Part shown: piece by piece, positions 12,873 to 27,300 of the stretch
How the letters are laid out: each line of letters begins with the position of its first letter
Position numbering within the stretch: position 1 is the first letter of the stretch
Notes under the pieces: model-generated
What the model was told of the DNA's origin: nothing
The model's input: only the letters and a program-made list of their open reading frames with translations
Database searches by the model: none
Source of the DNA: Lagopus muta
Taxonomy: Eukaryota > Chordata > Aves > Galliformes > Phasianidae
Length of the DNA: 64,000 nt
Assembly (NCBI RefSeq): GCF_023343835.1
Contig: NC_064435.1
Location: 61,762,634-61,826,633 of the forward strand
Direction of reading: 5' to 3'
Program-made: the position numbers and the translations under genes

Positions 12873-15800
12873 CAATAACCAAAAATCATAAAACCATGAC
12901 AACAGGGTAGAAAAAGTCACTCTGAACTACAAATAAATTAGGTTAAACAGAAAAATTGCACAACAGAATTCATAGAGAACCTAAAAAATAATGTCTGTAA
13001 AGATATACAACAAATTTTCTTTGACTGAGACTGTTCTGCAAAGGTTACAGGAAAATTATTAGCTATTTGTTAGATTTTATTTCATTCTTCAAAAGCTTTT
13101 GACCAGCTACCTGACAGCTTGCTACTACCAAACTAAGACTGAATGATGAATTTTAGAAAAGATAGAAAATTGGTAATTCTCTTTAATATTGCTTACATTA
13201 AATGGTAAAAATGCTTGGTAAGGTACCTAAGTGTATAAATATATTGTTTCATGAGGAAGTTAAATCATCATAACATTTGTTCCATCCAAGCACATGGGAA
13301 AGAAGGGAAGATATCCACTTATAACTGACTCCTACACAAGCTTAGGAAAGAGATCCTTGTTGTATTCATTCTGTTCAGTATATCAGAAACTATCTGGTAA
13401 GTTCAGTCCCAACAGTGCAAAATTCAGCTTCAGTTGTCTCTCTCTCCAGGGGAGAGGCATTTGCTTCTTAGTCCTGCGTTCTATAGAGTTATAAAATTCC
13501 TGAATTTGAGAAATTTACAATTTTTTTGGATCAGCACTATAAGAGGTGTTATATCTCTTGGTAAAGCCTGTGGCAGAGCAGTGAAATAATATCTATTAGG
13601 ATGTTATATATTTTTGAGCTCTGTGAAGCTCAAGTGTTTGTTTCCAAAATATTAACTAACAAATTAAATACAATATCAGGAAATATTTACCACATGTTGC
13701 ATTTACTGTAAAAAAAAGTCATGTCGCTAGATGCACATCAAATCAAGGTAAATCAACTTCAACCAGAAATTAATTTTCTCTAATTATCTTGGCACCTACT
13801 TCAGATATTGCAAGTGAACAAAAATGACTTACAGATTTAAAATGTGGAAAAGATAAATAATAGTCACTGCAGCAGTGGCTGAAAGTGTGCCGTAAAAGAA
13901 GTTTGTCAAAGCCAGAAAAGAGTGACCAATCAGAAGAAAATTACGTTTTTCTTCATTCGTGAGTTCCTGAAAGAATTCTGATTCTGTTACTCTCTGAGCT
14001 AGGACTGTCAAATTAAATTTCTCTTCTCAGCAATATAAGAACGGCTTTTAAATGTAGGAGAAATCAGCTTAATTCTTCAAGTACCTAAATTCCAATCACA
14101 TCCTAAATACTGTATCTAGTATATAGCTGTATTTGTAAGACCAATAGTCAACCCGGAAAATGTTATTATCATCACAACAATTAGAAAACTCTGAGAAAAG
14201 TTCAAGGGTTAGCTGAAGCTATCAAGCTCTTTCAGCCAGGACATCTCTAGCTTTCCAAAGGAGAAGAATTTAGCTTCTCTGAAACTTTGGTGTGTTGTTG
14301 GGCAACAGGTGATCTTCACATACAGAGATCCAGATTGAAAGATCCAGTAGAACCACTCCTACCACAGCTGGTCTTGCAGTAGACAGGAAAGGGAAAAGTT
14401 ATCATTATACAGGCAATGGACTGCAGATAAAATTATCAATTGTAATAGGTAATTATATGACTTCTGTAAGTGTCTATGGCAAGATGGAATTTCACATCTT
14501 CTTGAACAGACATAGTTTATGTGACAAGTGTGAATATTTAAAAAGTTTTAATAGTTCGTTTGATTAAATAATATTAATGTGTGCATTTATTATGTGATTA
14601 TGTTATATGTATAGATATTGAATAATTGTCATTTAATATCTTCTGTCATCTGAAAACAGTACTGCTTTACTATCCCGATTTCAGAATATAGGTACATTGT
14701 GTAAATGGAAAGCTGCTCTATTTCTATTAAAGATTAAAAGTATTCAATAAACAGGGAAGTTTCAAGAATATAATTCAATTTAATACCAGTAATTTGTGTA
14801 AATAAATGTCTAATATGAAAGAATCACCAGATATGGAAATTAAGAATGCTCAATTTTTCATGATACTTATCAAAAAAGAATCTGTTCATTAAAAAGTTCT
14901 AAAAATAACAAGGTTCAGTTTCTCCTACAAGTCCATATGAATTTTTTATTTTCCACTTTACAATTAGGATTGTGCAATATACATGCTTTTCTGTGTGTAT
15001 ATTAATTGAATTTAAACTTTTGTGTTGAATTATTAACCATGATATTAGTGTGCTCTAAGGTGAGTAAATTAAGAGATCCAGAATTATAGGAGTTGTAGGG
15101 AGTGCCTATATCAAAGGATCTGATGTTAAAACTGCCTGGAATTATCTAGGATTTAGTACTTTGAATTTCTTTGTAAAAAGAAGTAACTTAACGCTTGATT
15201 TTCAGGAGAGGCTTTTCCTATAAAATTATGATCTACAGCATTGCAAGTGAATTTCATGCCCGATAGAGTCAACTTGTATAAATAAATCTTAGTGATGGTA
15301 GAGACTTTTCCATAAAATTATTCTTTTTTAGTGGGTTTCTTTGTAAGAAATATTTCATAGAAAATGCTTTCCTTACAAGTTTTAGCATGGTCTGAGTTTT
15401 AGTTTGAGCCTTTCTATCTATAGAGATAACTCTGAGTTAAGCTTGGATGTAATTAAGATTAGACGTGGCAAAAGGATGCTGATTTCTAGTCTGAATATCC
15501 CATGGTGAGATTCTGGTGGTGTTTTTAGACATACTTTTAGATGACAAAGTTACAGTAGAGGAATCTGTTCTCAAGGGTGAAAATAAATGTGTGTTATACT
15601 GAATTTTGCACCAGCTCTTTCATACTTGGGCCAGAGAATCTTGTTAATTTGTCTTCAGCTCTTAGGTAAGAAGAAGAAGTTTTCAGAGTGGTTTTGAGCA
15701 GTTGATCACATACCCATAGCAATCATTTGTAGAGGATTATGAAAAGCTCTCTTTAAATTATGTATCATATCTCTACATGTGTTTATGTATCTACATATAT

Positions 15801-18800
15801 AAGAAGCTGCAGGATATTCTCAATCCATAGTTCACTTCTCCATGAAACCTGGATGATTGTCATCACTTTCTGAAGTTCAGGTGAACTAGGTGCCTGGACA
15901 TCCAATCAAAATGAAGGAAATCTCAGCAGTTCTCTACTGCTGGTGTAGTTGTTATCATTATTTGATGGATTTCCTAGTATTTTCTCCACATATCTTTAAT
16001 TTGTGACAACTTTTTCAGCCTCTGCTTACACAACTTGAATTTAATATCAGAAGCAAGGCAAACATTTTTTGAAAACTAGCCATTTGAAGTGATTCTTGTC
16101 ACTTGTTGCTATATTAAACCAAACTTTTAGGCTCAATAGAGTGAAGCACTGGAAACATTTTCAACTGAGTATACCATCCATGGGCATGTGAGTTAATGCT
16201 GCCATTAACAAAGTCAAAATATGTAAGTGTGATAAAAATACCAAAGAATATTATTTCATCCATTGTATTTTAGAAGAAGCTTTGTCTAATCTTCCCACTT
16301 TACATAATTAAATGTTTAATACTGCCAATACATATGGAAATAATTATCTTTATTTGTCTACCATTAAGTTCAGAGGGATGATAACATCAATAATAACATT
16401 ATTTGGAGAAAATAAAACAGGCAGGCTAATTATAGAATTCTGCTTAATAAAAGCGTAACTCCATTGCCTTTAGCACTGACATAATATGGTTTGGTATAAT
16501 GATTATAGTTTTAAGGGGAAAATAACTACCATGTTTGTCTCAGCATCCTTATTATATAAATGATCATATATTATATAATTACCTTCAGCATAGCCAACAT
16601 ATCTCTTGGAAGATCTGCAGCAAGGGAAAATAACTTACATCTAATGACTTTTCTGGCACAGTCAGTCCTTTCTTCTGTACCCTTTCATGTGAATGAGTAT
16701 ATTGATACTGATTTGAAAAGCAGAGACTGGAAATGCATAAGAAACACTTCCGCAAAACACCTAGATACAAGAGAGAAAACAGCTTTCTAGACATCTGATA
16801 TCCAGATCCTATTCCCAGAAGTATATCCAGATCTGCACTAAGTTTCTAATTCATTTGCTATTTCTACCTATGGTCCTTCAGAGAACCATTACTTTTTTAT
16901 TATTATTATTACTATTCCCTCTCACTTCTTCCCTCCTCCCATAGCTTTGCACTTCTCTGTCCCCTCTCTCTTTGTAGTTGCAATTTCATAGGAAAATATC
17001 ATCTTGTCACAAGACTCTCTTTGCCCTCCAGCTCAGTTACTAACCGAGACTTATTATGCTAGCAAATTTCACTACAAAGTCACTGGCACTGTGAACCCAG
17101 TAACAGGATCAGAGAGCAGAAAGAAAGGGGAATCTCTGTGAGAATGAGAGAAGCTAGCATGGGAGTGGAAGAAGAATCTCAAAAGCTGGAAGAACTCCAG
17201 ATCTCCTATCTCTGGAATGATACTTGATTTGATAGCTTCCCATAGGCTCCTGAAAATAACTTAAACTGTGACATACAAAAACTGAGACTAAAGGATGGGT
17301 AATAGTTGCTTCTTCTGCTAGCCAGGCAATTCTGTAAGCATACAGGGCAATTACAATTTGTATGGTATGGTCTTTTGTTTGACACAGAACCCCTAAATTT
17401 GGGGGAGTTCACTTTTTTCTTTTTTTAAATTAAGAACTTGGAAAGCTGTTCGAGGAGAGCTAGTTATTCCTCCAGGCAAATCATCTTTCTGTCCATTACT
17501 TCTGCTACTTAGAGAAAAAACAGCAGGTGGGAAGTACTGTCAGAGACAGAGGAGAAGGCCTGTGTCTGTCACAGCAACATTCCTCATTCTTTATAAAACA
17601 GAGCCTGCATTTAGTCACAGTAACTTGACAGTTTTCTGTTCACAAGACCTTTCCTCAGCATAGGCTGTATTTTTTCTCAAGTTTTCTTGAGAGAAGATAT
17701 GTTACCTTATCAGATGATGTTTATCATTTCATGTAACTGAATAGAAGGTATGCAAATTATCTTATTAGCTAATACCAAATATGGAACTACAAAAAGCTCA
17801 GCAAATAATTCATCCGCTCCTGGCCACGAATTTGGCAAGACTGCAAATAATTATACTCTGGTGCTATATAGGCATAAGAAAGAATACTGTAGTGATGTCT
17901 GAGTCATTCTCCAGCACAGAGAAATGAATGTGCATCTACGTTGGGAAAATACAGATGACTGGGAACAAATGATGGATTGATTAAAAAGCATACGATTCTG
18001 ATGAAATTTGAAGTATCATGTCACAAGTAAGCTATACTACAGTCGGTGACTAATTGAAACCCCTTTAGCACATAAATATCTCTGTCATGTGTGAACCAGA
18101 AGAGACCTAGATTCCTATGGTTTCAAACCTTGAAATCGGGTTGGCATCAGACTGTATCATGGCATGGTGATTAGCCACACTGCCAGTAAGCCAGCAGCAA
18201 TGGTTCTGTTTGAAGACAGTTTCTCAAATCTATCCAAAAGCCACATGCAGTGATGTCACCTTGAACACTGACAGGGTGGGTTTCTCTTGATTCTTTAACA
18301 CTTGAAGTCTAGGGTTGTGAACCCCACTTTCTGGATCCACACAAGAAACAGGAGATCGTTTAAACCAAAGCAGCGGGGTAGGATGATAGAGGCTTACCAA
18401 GCAGAGTCATCCACATGTCAGTAAAAGGAAGCTAATGTATCTAAACTGTAACCATTTGAGAACCCTCTCCAGCACAATGCACCCTTCTCTGCAGGTTTGC
18501 AAAAGGACACTTGTTAAACCTTTTTCTCAATACTTTGGAAAAGATTCTTTGGCAGGGCACAAAGAATGAGATGTGGTAGTCCTTAAAGCAGTATTTTCCA
18601 CTTTGAGAGCCTAGTTTGTACTGCAGGATGAAGGGAGTTGTTTCCTCCTCAGCGGCACCATCAATAGCTTGCAAGTATTCAACATGAAAGCTGTATGTAA
18701 AGAACAGAAATAAACTTGCAGATTTTTTTGTTTTTCAAACAGCTGTTACCAAATCTGATGGATAATTGTAGCTATTGTGTTATTGTGTTCAGGATGTTGT

Positions 18801-21800
18801 AATCAGGTTCCTTACTTATTTTTTTCCCAAAAACTTTGTGTAAGTAGTGCCTGACAGCAATTGGACTGTGTGGCAGACCCTCAAAGGAGAGGTGATTGCT
18901 GTGTTTTGTGACATGAGAACCACAGGAATGTGAAAAATGACAATTGGGAGCCTTTTATGTTTGTGCTGTTATGGATTCCATGAAGTTAATGTTACTGTTC
19001 AGAGTGTCTAAGATTAGTCAAAGCTTTCTTTAGATAGCACATTAATGTAATGGATTGTTTTCCATGTCTATTTAATTTAACAAATTGTTCAGTTGCCTCA
19101 ATATTGTAAGTTTAAGGAAATCCAGCTGTCAATTCCTATTAAACTGTCCTGAGTTCTATATTGTTAATTCAGTTGTCTTTCACACTCAGGCTGCTAAACC
19201 TAAAGAACTCTTTACAAAGGCAGATTTATGATGGATGCCATCTGGCCTGATAGAAGGAAACAGATATTGATTTTTAATATTTTCTCCAAACTTGTTTACT
19301 CTAGGATAATACAGCAGCTGTGTGGCGGCTTGTCTCAGAGTGGAAAGGATTATTACCAGTGCCTTTTGATGAGATAAATTACCTAGAATGACTTGAATGG
19401 CTAAAGGGTATACTTTGATGTTATGTCGCTTCATTTACCCTTATGACTAAATGATTATTGATTTTATATTTTTAAGCTCTTGGAACGTGAAAATAAGTTG
19501 GTAGAGAAGCCTAGCTGTGTTAGTTTTATTAATTTATTTCTGCAGGGCATAATTCACTTTGGACTAGGTTGTGAAGGTTTTGGGTTCATGACCGACTCCA
19601 GATACAGTTGCAAAGAAATGGCTTATTTATATAGTCATTGCAAGTAGTTCCAAAATCAATACAGTCTGGGATTGGATGATTAAACTTAGTCCCTTTGTGG
19701 GATTCATTCCTGTAGCTACCTCTGAAATGATCTTGACTGAAGCAGATTCATGTGATCCAGTCTACAAATAGCAAGTTTGTTCAAGTTGAAATATTATTTT
19801 TTGCTCATCATTTTTTTATCTGCTATGTTCACACAGTGACATTTTAACAACCAGGAAAAAAAAAGCACTTGATTGACTACTTCAATGAAATCACTAATCT
19901 GCATTCAAAGAGTTGCCTCCGAAGACTACTTAGATTTTCCATGGATAGATTTAACTACTGCTTTGATCAGTTAGTCCCAGTATGCAGTGGATTTAGGTCT
20001 CTATACTTCTGTAGGCAGCAGGAATCCAAGGTGTACACTAAACCTTTAAATAGTTTTCACATTTCAAAACAGCTTTTTGTGTACAGCAGACACCTACATA
20101 TTTCTGTGAAGCATTGCCTTTTCTATCATCATTTAACATGTTGGTGCTATTTAATGTTTGTCTGAAATGTGACTGTTGTCAGCCATTGAAGTATTTTGTA
20201 GACTCTGAAACAAGTGCAGAAAAGGGCTTGAAAAAAAATTCCAGTTTCCCACAATGATTATTTATATATGTGTTTTGTTTGGTGCTTTGTTATACCTTAA
20301 GGAGCTATACTTTTTAACTTTTTTTTTTTTTTTTTCTGGAAATGTTCAATAAATAAAATGCTGCTATACATTATTTATTCTCAAAAACTGAGGCTTAAAA
20401 TCCTGACATTTCATTTATTTAGACAGTGATCAAATGATTAATACTATCGCTAATAATATTTCAGCTATCTAAAAGGAACTGAATGCAATAAACTATGACA
20501 AAGGCTACAACTCTAACAAAGTTTATTACTTGGAAGAGTTAGCAATCAATAATATCACATAGGACTGTCTAAAGACCACATATCTATCCTTCTTCTGTAT
20601 AGATGTGCTTGTCTCTTGTTCTGGTGTAACTGAATGTGGAGATAGTTTCTTTCAAAATACACGTCTCACCTAAACTTATGTGTTTCTAAAACAGAGAGAT
20701 CTTTCTACATGTTTTTATATGGATAATTCTATTGGCTTGAAGAATGGAAGTGTGTATGTGTGAGAGTCTCGTCAGTCAGAAGTATCATTCCCCCAAAGGA
20801 TCTTTTATTGTTACGAACCTTGGCAGCATATTTTAAGGAGTTAAAAAAGGTGTAAAACACTTTTCCTTACTTTAGCCACACTATATGTATAATTAATGTG
20901 TAGTAAATTATATGGCCCAGTTTAAGGCTTGTTTAAATGCATAGGATTTGAAGTCTAATGCAGGAATAAAATAACTTTTAGATCAGTGTAATGTAATATG
21001 TTGATCCATTTTACAGGGTGGTGGTGATTATTTAATTAATCACCTTTTGACAATTATTCACAGTGGTCCAAATCAAGGTCTCCATTAAAACCAAAGAATA
21101 GCTTCATTACAAATGACCCATAAAAGTGTCAAGTGCTGGCAGTGAAGACAAGTAATTTCCTTTCCCTTTAAAACCATTAGATCGAATGATGGAGGTGGGG
21201 AAGGTGATGAAGTGCGTAATAGTGTGATTACAAAGAAAAGCTTAAACAGTAAATTTGACAGCCATGTTAGAGTGTATAGGAGATAAGGGTTACAAACTAC
21301 TGTTGATTCTATACCTCCAAAATCTCTTAATTTTATAAGAATATAGGAATGAGTGGATTATATTTTTGAGAAACTTTTTATCATCTTCTGGTGTTTACTT
21401 CTAAATTTAGATTTGTAAATTGTCTGACTTGAAGCCACATAGTCATAAAATAAACACTGAATTACCCTCTGAACGTTCCTTAAGATAGTGCTTAACTGAG
21501 ATGAAATAGTTTTTCAGTTCTCCAACTGTATTCAAAGACTTTATCTATGAAATCTTTTCCATATCTTATTGCTTAGAAAAGTAACAGGACTTTTATATCA
21601 GTGCAGTTATACTGAGCCCTTTCTTGTACAGATGAGGAGAACTAAAACCTACCAACTGATTTTGTGTAGAAGTAAAACTGCACAGATCTTCCACTAAATG
21701 TGAATGGTGTACATCATGCTGATAGTTCTTCTGTTATTTTTATGTCAAAAAATGTGAAAAGGTTTTAGTTCTCATATTCTAAGAAAATCCTAATGGCCAC

Positions 21801-24091
21801 TACAGTTTCTCTACAAAAACATTAATTTTTGCACTTTGCAACTCAAAATATCATTTCTTGTCTTCAGTAGTTAGTCCTTACATATACACATAGAAAGTAG
21901 GAGTGTAGTTTCAGAAAGAATAACAAGAATGTTTAACTAAAATGTCACTTCTACATGAACCGAACTGGAGAATTAATCATAAACTGTGTTCTGGTTTTGA
22001 GCATAATTTTAATAGCGGTTGTAGCTTTCATTGCTGTTGGATTTTTGATGTTTTTCTGCATGTGTTTGTTGTTCTTTTTTGGGTTTTGTTGTTGCATTAC
22101 TTCAGATTATGGGGAAGAAAAAAAAAAAAAAAAAAAAAAACCTTGCTGAAGAATTTCATTTAATGACCTTACCCCTTATAAAGACACACCACTTAAAATT
22201 TTAGAAAGCTAGCAGATGGTGGTGTCATTACAACCAGACCCGAAAATTAAGCTTTCACTTTAAGGTTCTGGGTAATCTTGCTGTCGTAGATTATACTTAC
22301 TACAGAAGATGAATATATTTTTACTAGTTTTTCAAAAGAGCAGCAAATATTGACCAGAGATATATTTGTTAAATCTACTTGTCATTCTTTCTTTGATCTT
22401 CATTTGTTTTAAAATCTTGCACCTAGTGTTGGACCAGTTACTGTAAAAAATCCCAAAAGTTCAAGTGCTGCTTCTAAAAACTAATGGCTATTGACTTTCA
22501 TTTGGATTTCTGTGATGTTATCTAACCCTGTAAAGACATTTGCGGTATGCAGTTTACATTGTATCTAGTGATTGTATAATCATTATTGATTTTCCTTGTG
22601 TGTAGTACCTATGTCAAACAACCTAATATATTTAAATGGTGATTATTTCAGCAATATATCTATTATTAGATAAGATCAAAGGCAACTAAATGTGTAGCAG
22701 ATAGGGTGATAAGATGATATAATATGTATTTGTGCCAGTATCTATGCCCTTTTGTGCATAAAAGTGCAGTTCGTAGTCTTTAATGATTAACTCTCTGAAG
22801 CATGTTGTGATTTCTATCCTGTAGCAGAATAAAGTACGACAGATGGATTAAAGGAAACCCAGTTTTTAAGCAAAAGGCCTAGGAGTTATGTAAATGTAAT
22901 ACAATTAGATGAATTGCTTTTCAAAGACCATGGGAAATCACTCCGTATACTCCATTCACTTCTTGTTTTCCTACCAGTACTTCAGAAGAAAACTAGAAAT
23001 ATATTTAGAAAGATACATGATTTCCCAGAGGATATAATCACTTTTAATCCCATGAGTATAGATTAACAGAATAACTCAACCCATAAGAGCAAATGATTTC
23101 TCAGGCTAATCTCATGAGTAGAATGGTTATTGTATTTTATTAGTGATCAAACACTATTCTACTTAGACTGTAGTAGAAAAGTGGCAAATCTAATGCATTC
23201 ATTTAATATCAAAGAATCCTATACTTGTAGAGTTTCTTGGTTTTTACTATTATGGTTTAATTAAAATAAGTTTCTGGTGAATAAATAAATATTGCACTGT
23301 GCATTTTATGCAATTTTTGAAAATACAAATATGTAACTATTTGGGTTCAGGTGAATGTACAAAGCAATCCTTTCAGTTTTGGAACTGCTACAATTTCATC
23401 ACTTTCTGCTCTACAGAAAGATGTTATATTTGAAAATATACTATCTGTGCATACAAAAATGTACTCTTGAAGATGTTAATGTATTTTTTTTCTGGCAGCT
23501 TTATTACAGTTTTTAACTAGTTCTGAAAGACAGAGCCTGTGATGTTTAAAAAGCATGCATCCATCATCTGTGATTCCATTTTCAGTTTTGAAATAGTTTC
23601 TGTCCTACTACTAATCCTTAAACTTGAGTCATTATTCACAACTCACAGTACAGCTATTTTGTTGGTATTAGATTGAGATTCTCTGCCACTGTCCATTCAT
23701 TACACAGTATGGAGATGTGTGCACTTGAAACAGCTGAGGAAATGATCTTCCAATACTTTAGCAGCAAAGGTGATTGTTCTAGCGACCATTATCAGAGGGG
23801 TAGCTCAAAGAGGAAGAAGTGATGCACAGTCAGAGCATTTATTGATTAATTGGTACAGTTAGATTAAGAATAGGATTCTAGTGACCAGTTTTCTGCTCTC
23901 AGTTTAAGTTGGTCTGCAGCTACAAAGATGTCCACCTGGGAATGCCACCTCCTGGCTCTAGTGAAATATCCCCACACAGAGTGTTCCTCTACTGTAGTTT
24001 GCTACAGGGACCCAATCTTTAATCACTCTGGTGCTCCAGGCCGATCTCTATTCTGGCTAAATTTAAGTCTGGATGATAGATATTCTCATCT
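12873..24091. other. Long repeat-poor intergenic stretch, no gene seen
   Basis: About 11 kb without a recognisable transposon or protein-like frame. Simple tracts are T17 at about 20319-20335 and A23 at 22118-22140. Two parts, about 18720-19470 and 20990-21300, look like regulatory DNA and are reported as findings. The unusual lack of repeats would fit constraint or transposon exclusion near a developmental gene, but this is inference. Confidence 0.5.
22118..22140. repeat. A23 homopolymer
   Basis: Run of 23 A after GGGGAAG. No upstream gene-like sequence suggests a retrocopied mRNA. Confidence 0.9.
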
Positions 24092-24254
24092 CTGTCCCAC
24101 CCCTATAGGTATTCAAGGCAGATTGGATGGGGCCCTGGACAAACTGATCTAGTGCTTGATTTAGTATTTGGTCCATGGTAAGCAAGGTGGAACTAGATGA
24201 TCTTTCAGGCCCATTCCAATCTTGGCCATTCTGTGATTCCATGATTCTGTGATA
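24092..24254 (+). mobile_element. CR1 LINE 3' end fragment
   Basis: The sense-strand CR1 3'UTR is recognisable from GTATTCAAGGCAGATTGGAT and GGGGCCCTGGACAAACTGAT, then GATGATCTTTCAGGCCCATTCCAA, and the terminal repeats ATTCTGTGATTCCATGATTCTGTGATA. The 5' side is truncated and diverged. Confidence 0.92.
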
Positions 24255-24293
24255 GGATAGTAGATTTCAGTTCGGAAAACTTCTAGACTAATG

Positions 24294-24326
24294 GTTTCTC
24301 AGTTGTTTCTCAGTTGTTTCTCAGTT
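24294..24326. repeat. 11-bp tandem repeat x3 (GTTTCTCAGTT)
   Basis: Three perfect head-to-tail copies at 24294-24304, 24305-24315 and 24316-24326, 40 bp after the CR1 3' end. Confidence 0.9.
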
Positions 24327-27300
24327 GTGGAAACCTAAAGCCTTTTACATTGAAATGTTTCAATGTGGAACTCAGCGCAGGAACTGTGCGATTACATTAT
24401 TTTTAATCCTTTTTTTCTAGATTCTGATTGTGCAAATCTTGTCAAAGCAACACTGGAAATTTGAACAGTTTTATTGAGGGTGGTAAAGTAGCAAGTGGAT
24501 GTATAAAGCTACTTACCAAGTGGATGTATAAAGCTACTTACCAAATGACAAATTTTAGATTGCAGAGATGACTTCATCATGTTCCAGATTAACTAAAGAC
24601 ATCATATTCTGTACAAAGTGTTGCAGTCTGAAAATAATTATTGACCTGTCATTACGAATTGGCATTGCTACTGCTGTGTAAACCAGCCAGATAGGCTTTT
24701 AATTGCAGGACTAGGACCTATGTAATTATCTCTGTTGCACATACAAAAGCTCCAGCTGAACCTGTACTTTGTGCAGTCCTGTAACATGTCAAGAAGGTAA
24801 AGAAACATAGGCTCTGTTGGCTTGAAAAAGAGGAGAGTCCTAAATTAAGAAGACTCCTAAATAAAACCAGCTTCACAGAGAATGTCCCACCAGCACTTCA
24901 ATTCATGTACCCATCATAATTCACTATTGCAGAGCTCTATGATGACTTCACTCAGGAATAGGTGGGAAAGTGCAAGTAAAAAATCCTCAGATACTTATTT
25001 TTCTGCAGAAAGTGTAATAAAGATGCAACAGTTCACATTTAGAAGCTGAACTGTATGAGTTCCCTTTTTGTCCCAATATATTACAATTTGAGTAGCAATG
25101 TGGATGTTCATGCAAGACTATAGTTCATCCCATTGCAATCACTGGTAAAAAAAAATGAAGTAAAAAAGCCTATTGCAGTCTTCTCTTACAGGCAGTGTGT
25201 GTGAGAAAAGAGAAGCAAGCAGCCAGAAGCAATGCTATCAGCAAACTTGCAGGGGGTAGCCTAGCTGTGAAGATATTCTTCTACGTTTCTGAGGGTGATC
25301 ATTCAATTAAAATGTTCATTTGTTTATTTTAATGTGGTCTTTTCCATCTGCAGGAAATAGAGCACCCAGACAGGAACAAACTTGCTCTTTATGTAAATGC
25401 ATATTTTAATAATGTTTGTAATATAATTTTTTTCAGTTGATACAGTTCTTTCTCAAACTTCAGGCATATAAACAATCTAAATGAGTCTGTATTTACTGCC
25501 TGAAGCTTTAAAAATGTCTGTTAAACAAGTTCAAGTAAACCCTTCAAACCTTAAATCTTTTTATGCCAAATACTAAATCTCATAGGAAAAGGATCCAGAG
25601 GCCAAAAGGATGCCATCGGGCAAATTGCACCGAGCCTGTAATTCTGTGTGTCCTTGAATTTTATTGCACAATTTCTGTCTCTTTCCAAAAGAGTGCAAAG
25701 AGGAAGATGAGAGGAACACATCGAGAATAGGGCTGTTATTATGTCTCTGCATCATGCAGAGCCGCTATGCAGGGAAGTCATGCAGTGGTTGGTTACAGAA
25801 ACAAAACTTCTGCACTTTATAGCTTTGGGCTTCAGGGAAATACTTCTCCTCTTCCACCCTACCCTTTAACTTCATATTGTTTTTTGTCCGTTTTTAAGTC
25901 CATGTAGTCAGACTTTGTGCAGAATGCAGGGGAGCTAGCAAGAAACTCCCCTCACCCATTATCACGGTGCTTAAGGACTTAAGTCTGGGAAAGATTCAAC
26001 CTCCAAGGTGTCTTTAGGATCCAGGTTAACTTTACAGCAAGTTTCTGTAGGGTACCATGACCAGATATGCCATCTTCTTCTTTCATTTTTGCTGCCTTTT
26101 GCAAATTGACAGGCAGTTCGCTTCGCTTCACTTCGCTGCTCTGGTTGTTACCTGTTCCTAGCTACATGGAAAATCCTGGGAGTCTGACACCCTGACTTTT
26201 GTGCTTGGCTACAAAAAGTTTGCCTCTAGATACAACACCAAAACAAGTTCTTCCTTCTGACTTCTGTGTTCACTAAGCATACTCTGTCCATGGTTACTCC
26301 ATCCAGACCTGTGAGGCTTTAAAGTGAGAAACAGTGGGAAGAATTCTTGGTATCACCATTCAGAACATAAATAAACTGGTAGGAAATGTGTTGCCTGTAC
26401 ATATCTCCCATGTGAGACCCGTGTGAATGTTCCTGCGTGGGATGATATGGAGAAGGGACTGTTCCCTTGTTATAAAGGATTGCCCTCAGAGCTGCTTCTC
26501 TGGAGAGAGAAGCATTCTCATTGCCCTGTTTGTGCTTCATCAAGGGGAATAAAAACGTACCCAGTTAGCTGTAGATTCAGACTAGTCTCACTTTATTGCA
26601 CCTAAATACATCTACTGCAAACACTTCTTCTACTATAACTTCTGTACTTATAGTATCTGTTGGGTTTTTTTTGTTTGTTTGTTTTTAAAAGAAAAGCCTA
26701 TCTTTTCATGTGCAAAACATGGAATAGAGGATATTTTACTGAAATTAAAAACACAGAGTATTTTAGGTTATAGTCATTATTTATACAAAATAAATGATCA
26801 AAACTCAGTAACGAACTCACATCTCTCTTTTGAGATTTCTATACACAAAGAAAATGGGTTATCTACAAACACATTATGGTTTTGAAATGTGTTACTGCAT
26901 TCTAAATACTTGAATTAAAACAATTTGGTTTGAATTGTACTATCATAGAAGACTCCAAATCCTTTTATCAGAGGTTCTTTTTTCCTCCCTTTTCTTTCTT
27001 TTTCTTTTTCATTGTTATTATTAAAGGATTTCAAGCTTTGTTATTTGAATGAGATAAACACTATGGTAACTAGAAATGCTAGCACATTTTAGAAGTCTGC
27101 AGTTTTGAGTGCTTCCCAGAGAGACAAGGTAGTATCTGTATCCTAATATTCTCTCCATGCATGAAAAATAATAGAAGGGAGATATTTCAGTGAGATTTCT
27201 TAAAAACTATTAGGCATAAAAGTCCTGAAGCAGTGGAGATATTGCTTGAGGCACACCTTCAGGATCAAGGTCAGTCCTTATGCCAGAGGATCATGCTGTA

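Noticed and set aside
26110..26140. TTCGCTTCGCTTCACTTCGC patch
   Set aside because: A few imperfect pentamers only; too short and irregular to call a satellite or regulatory array.
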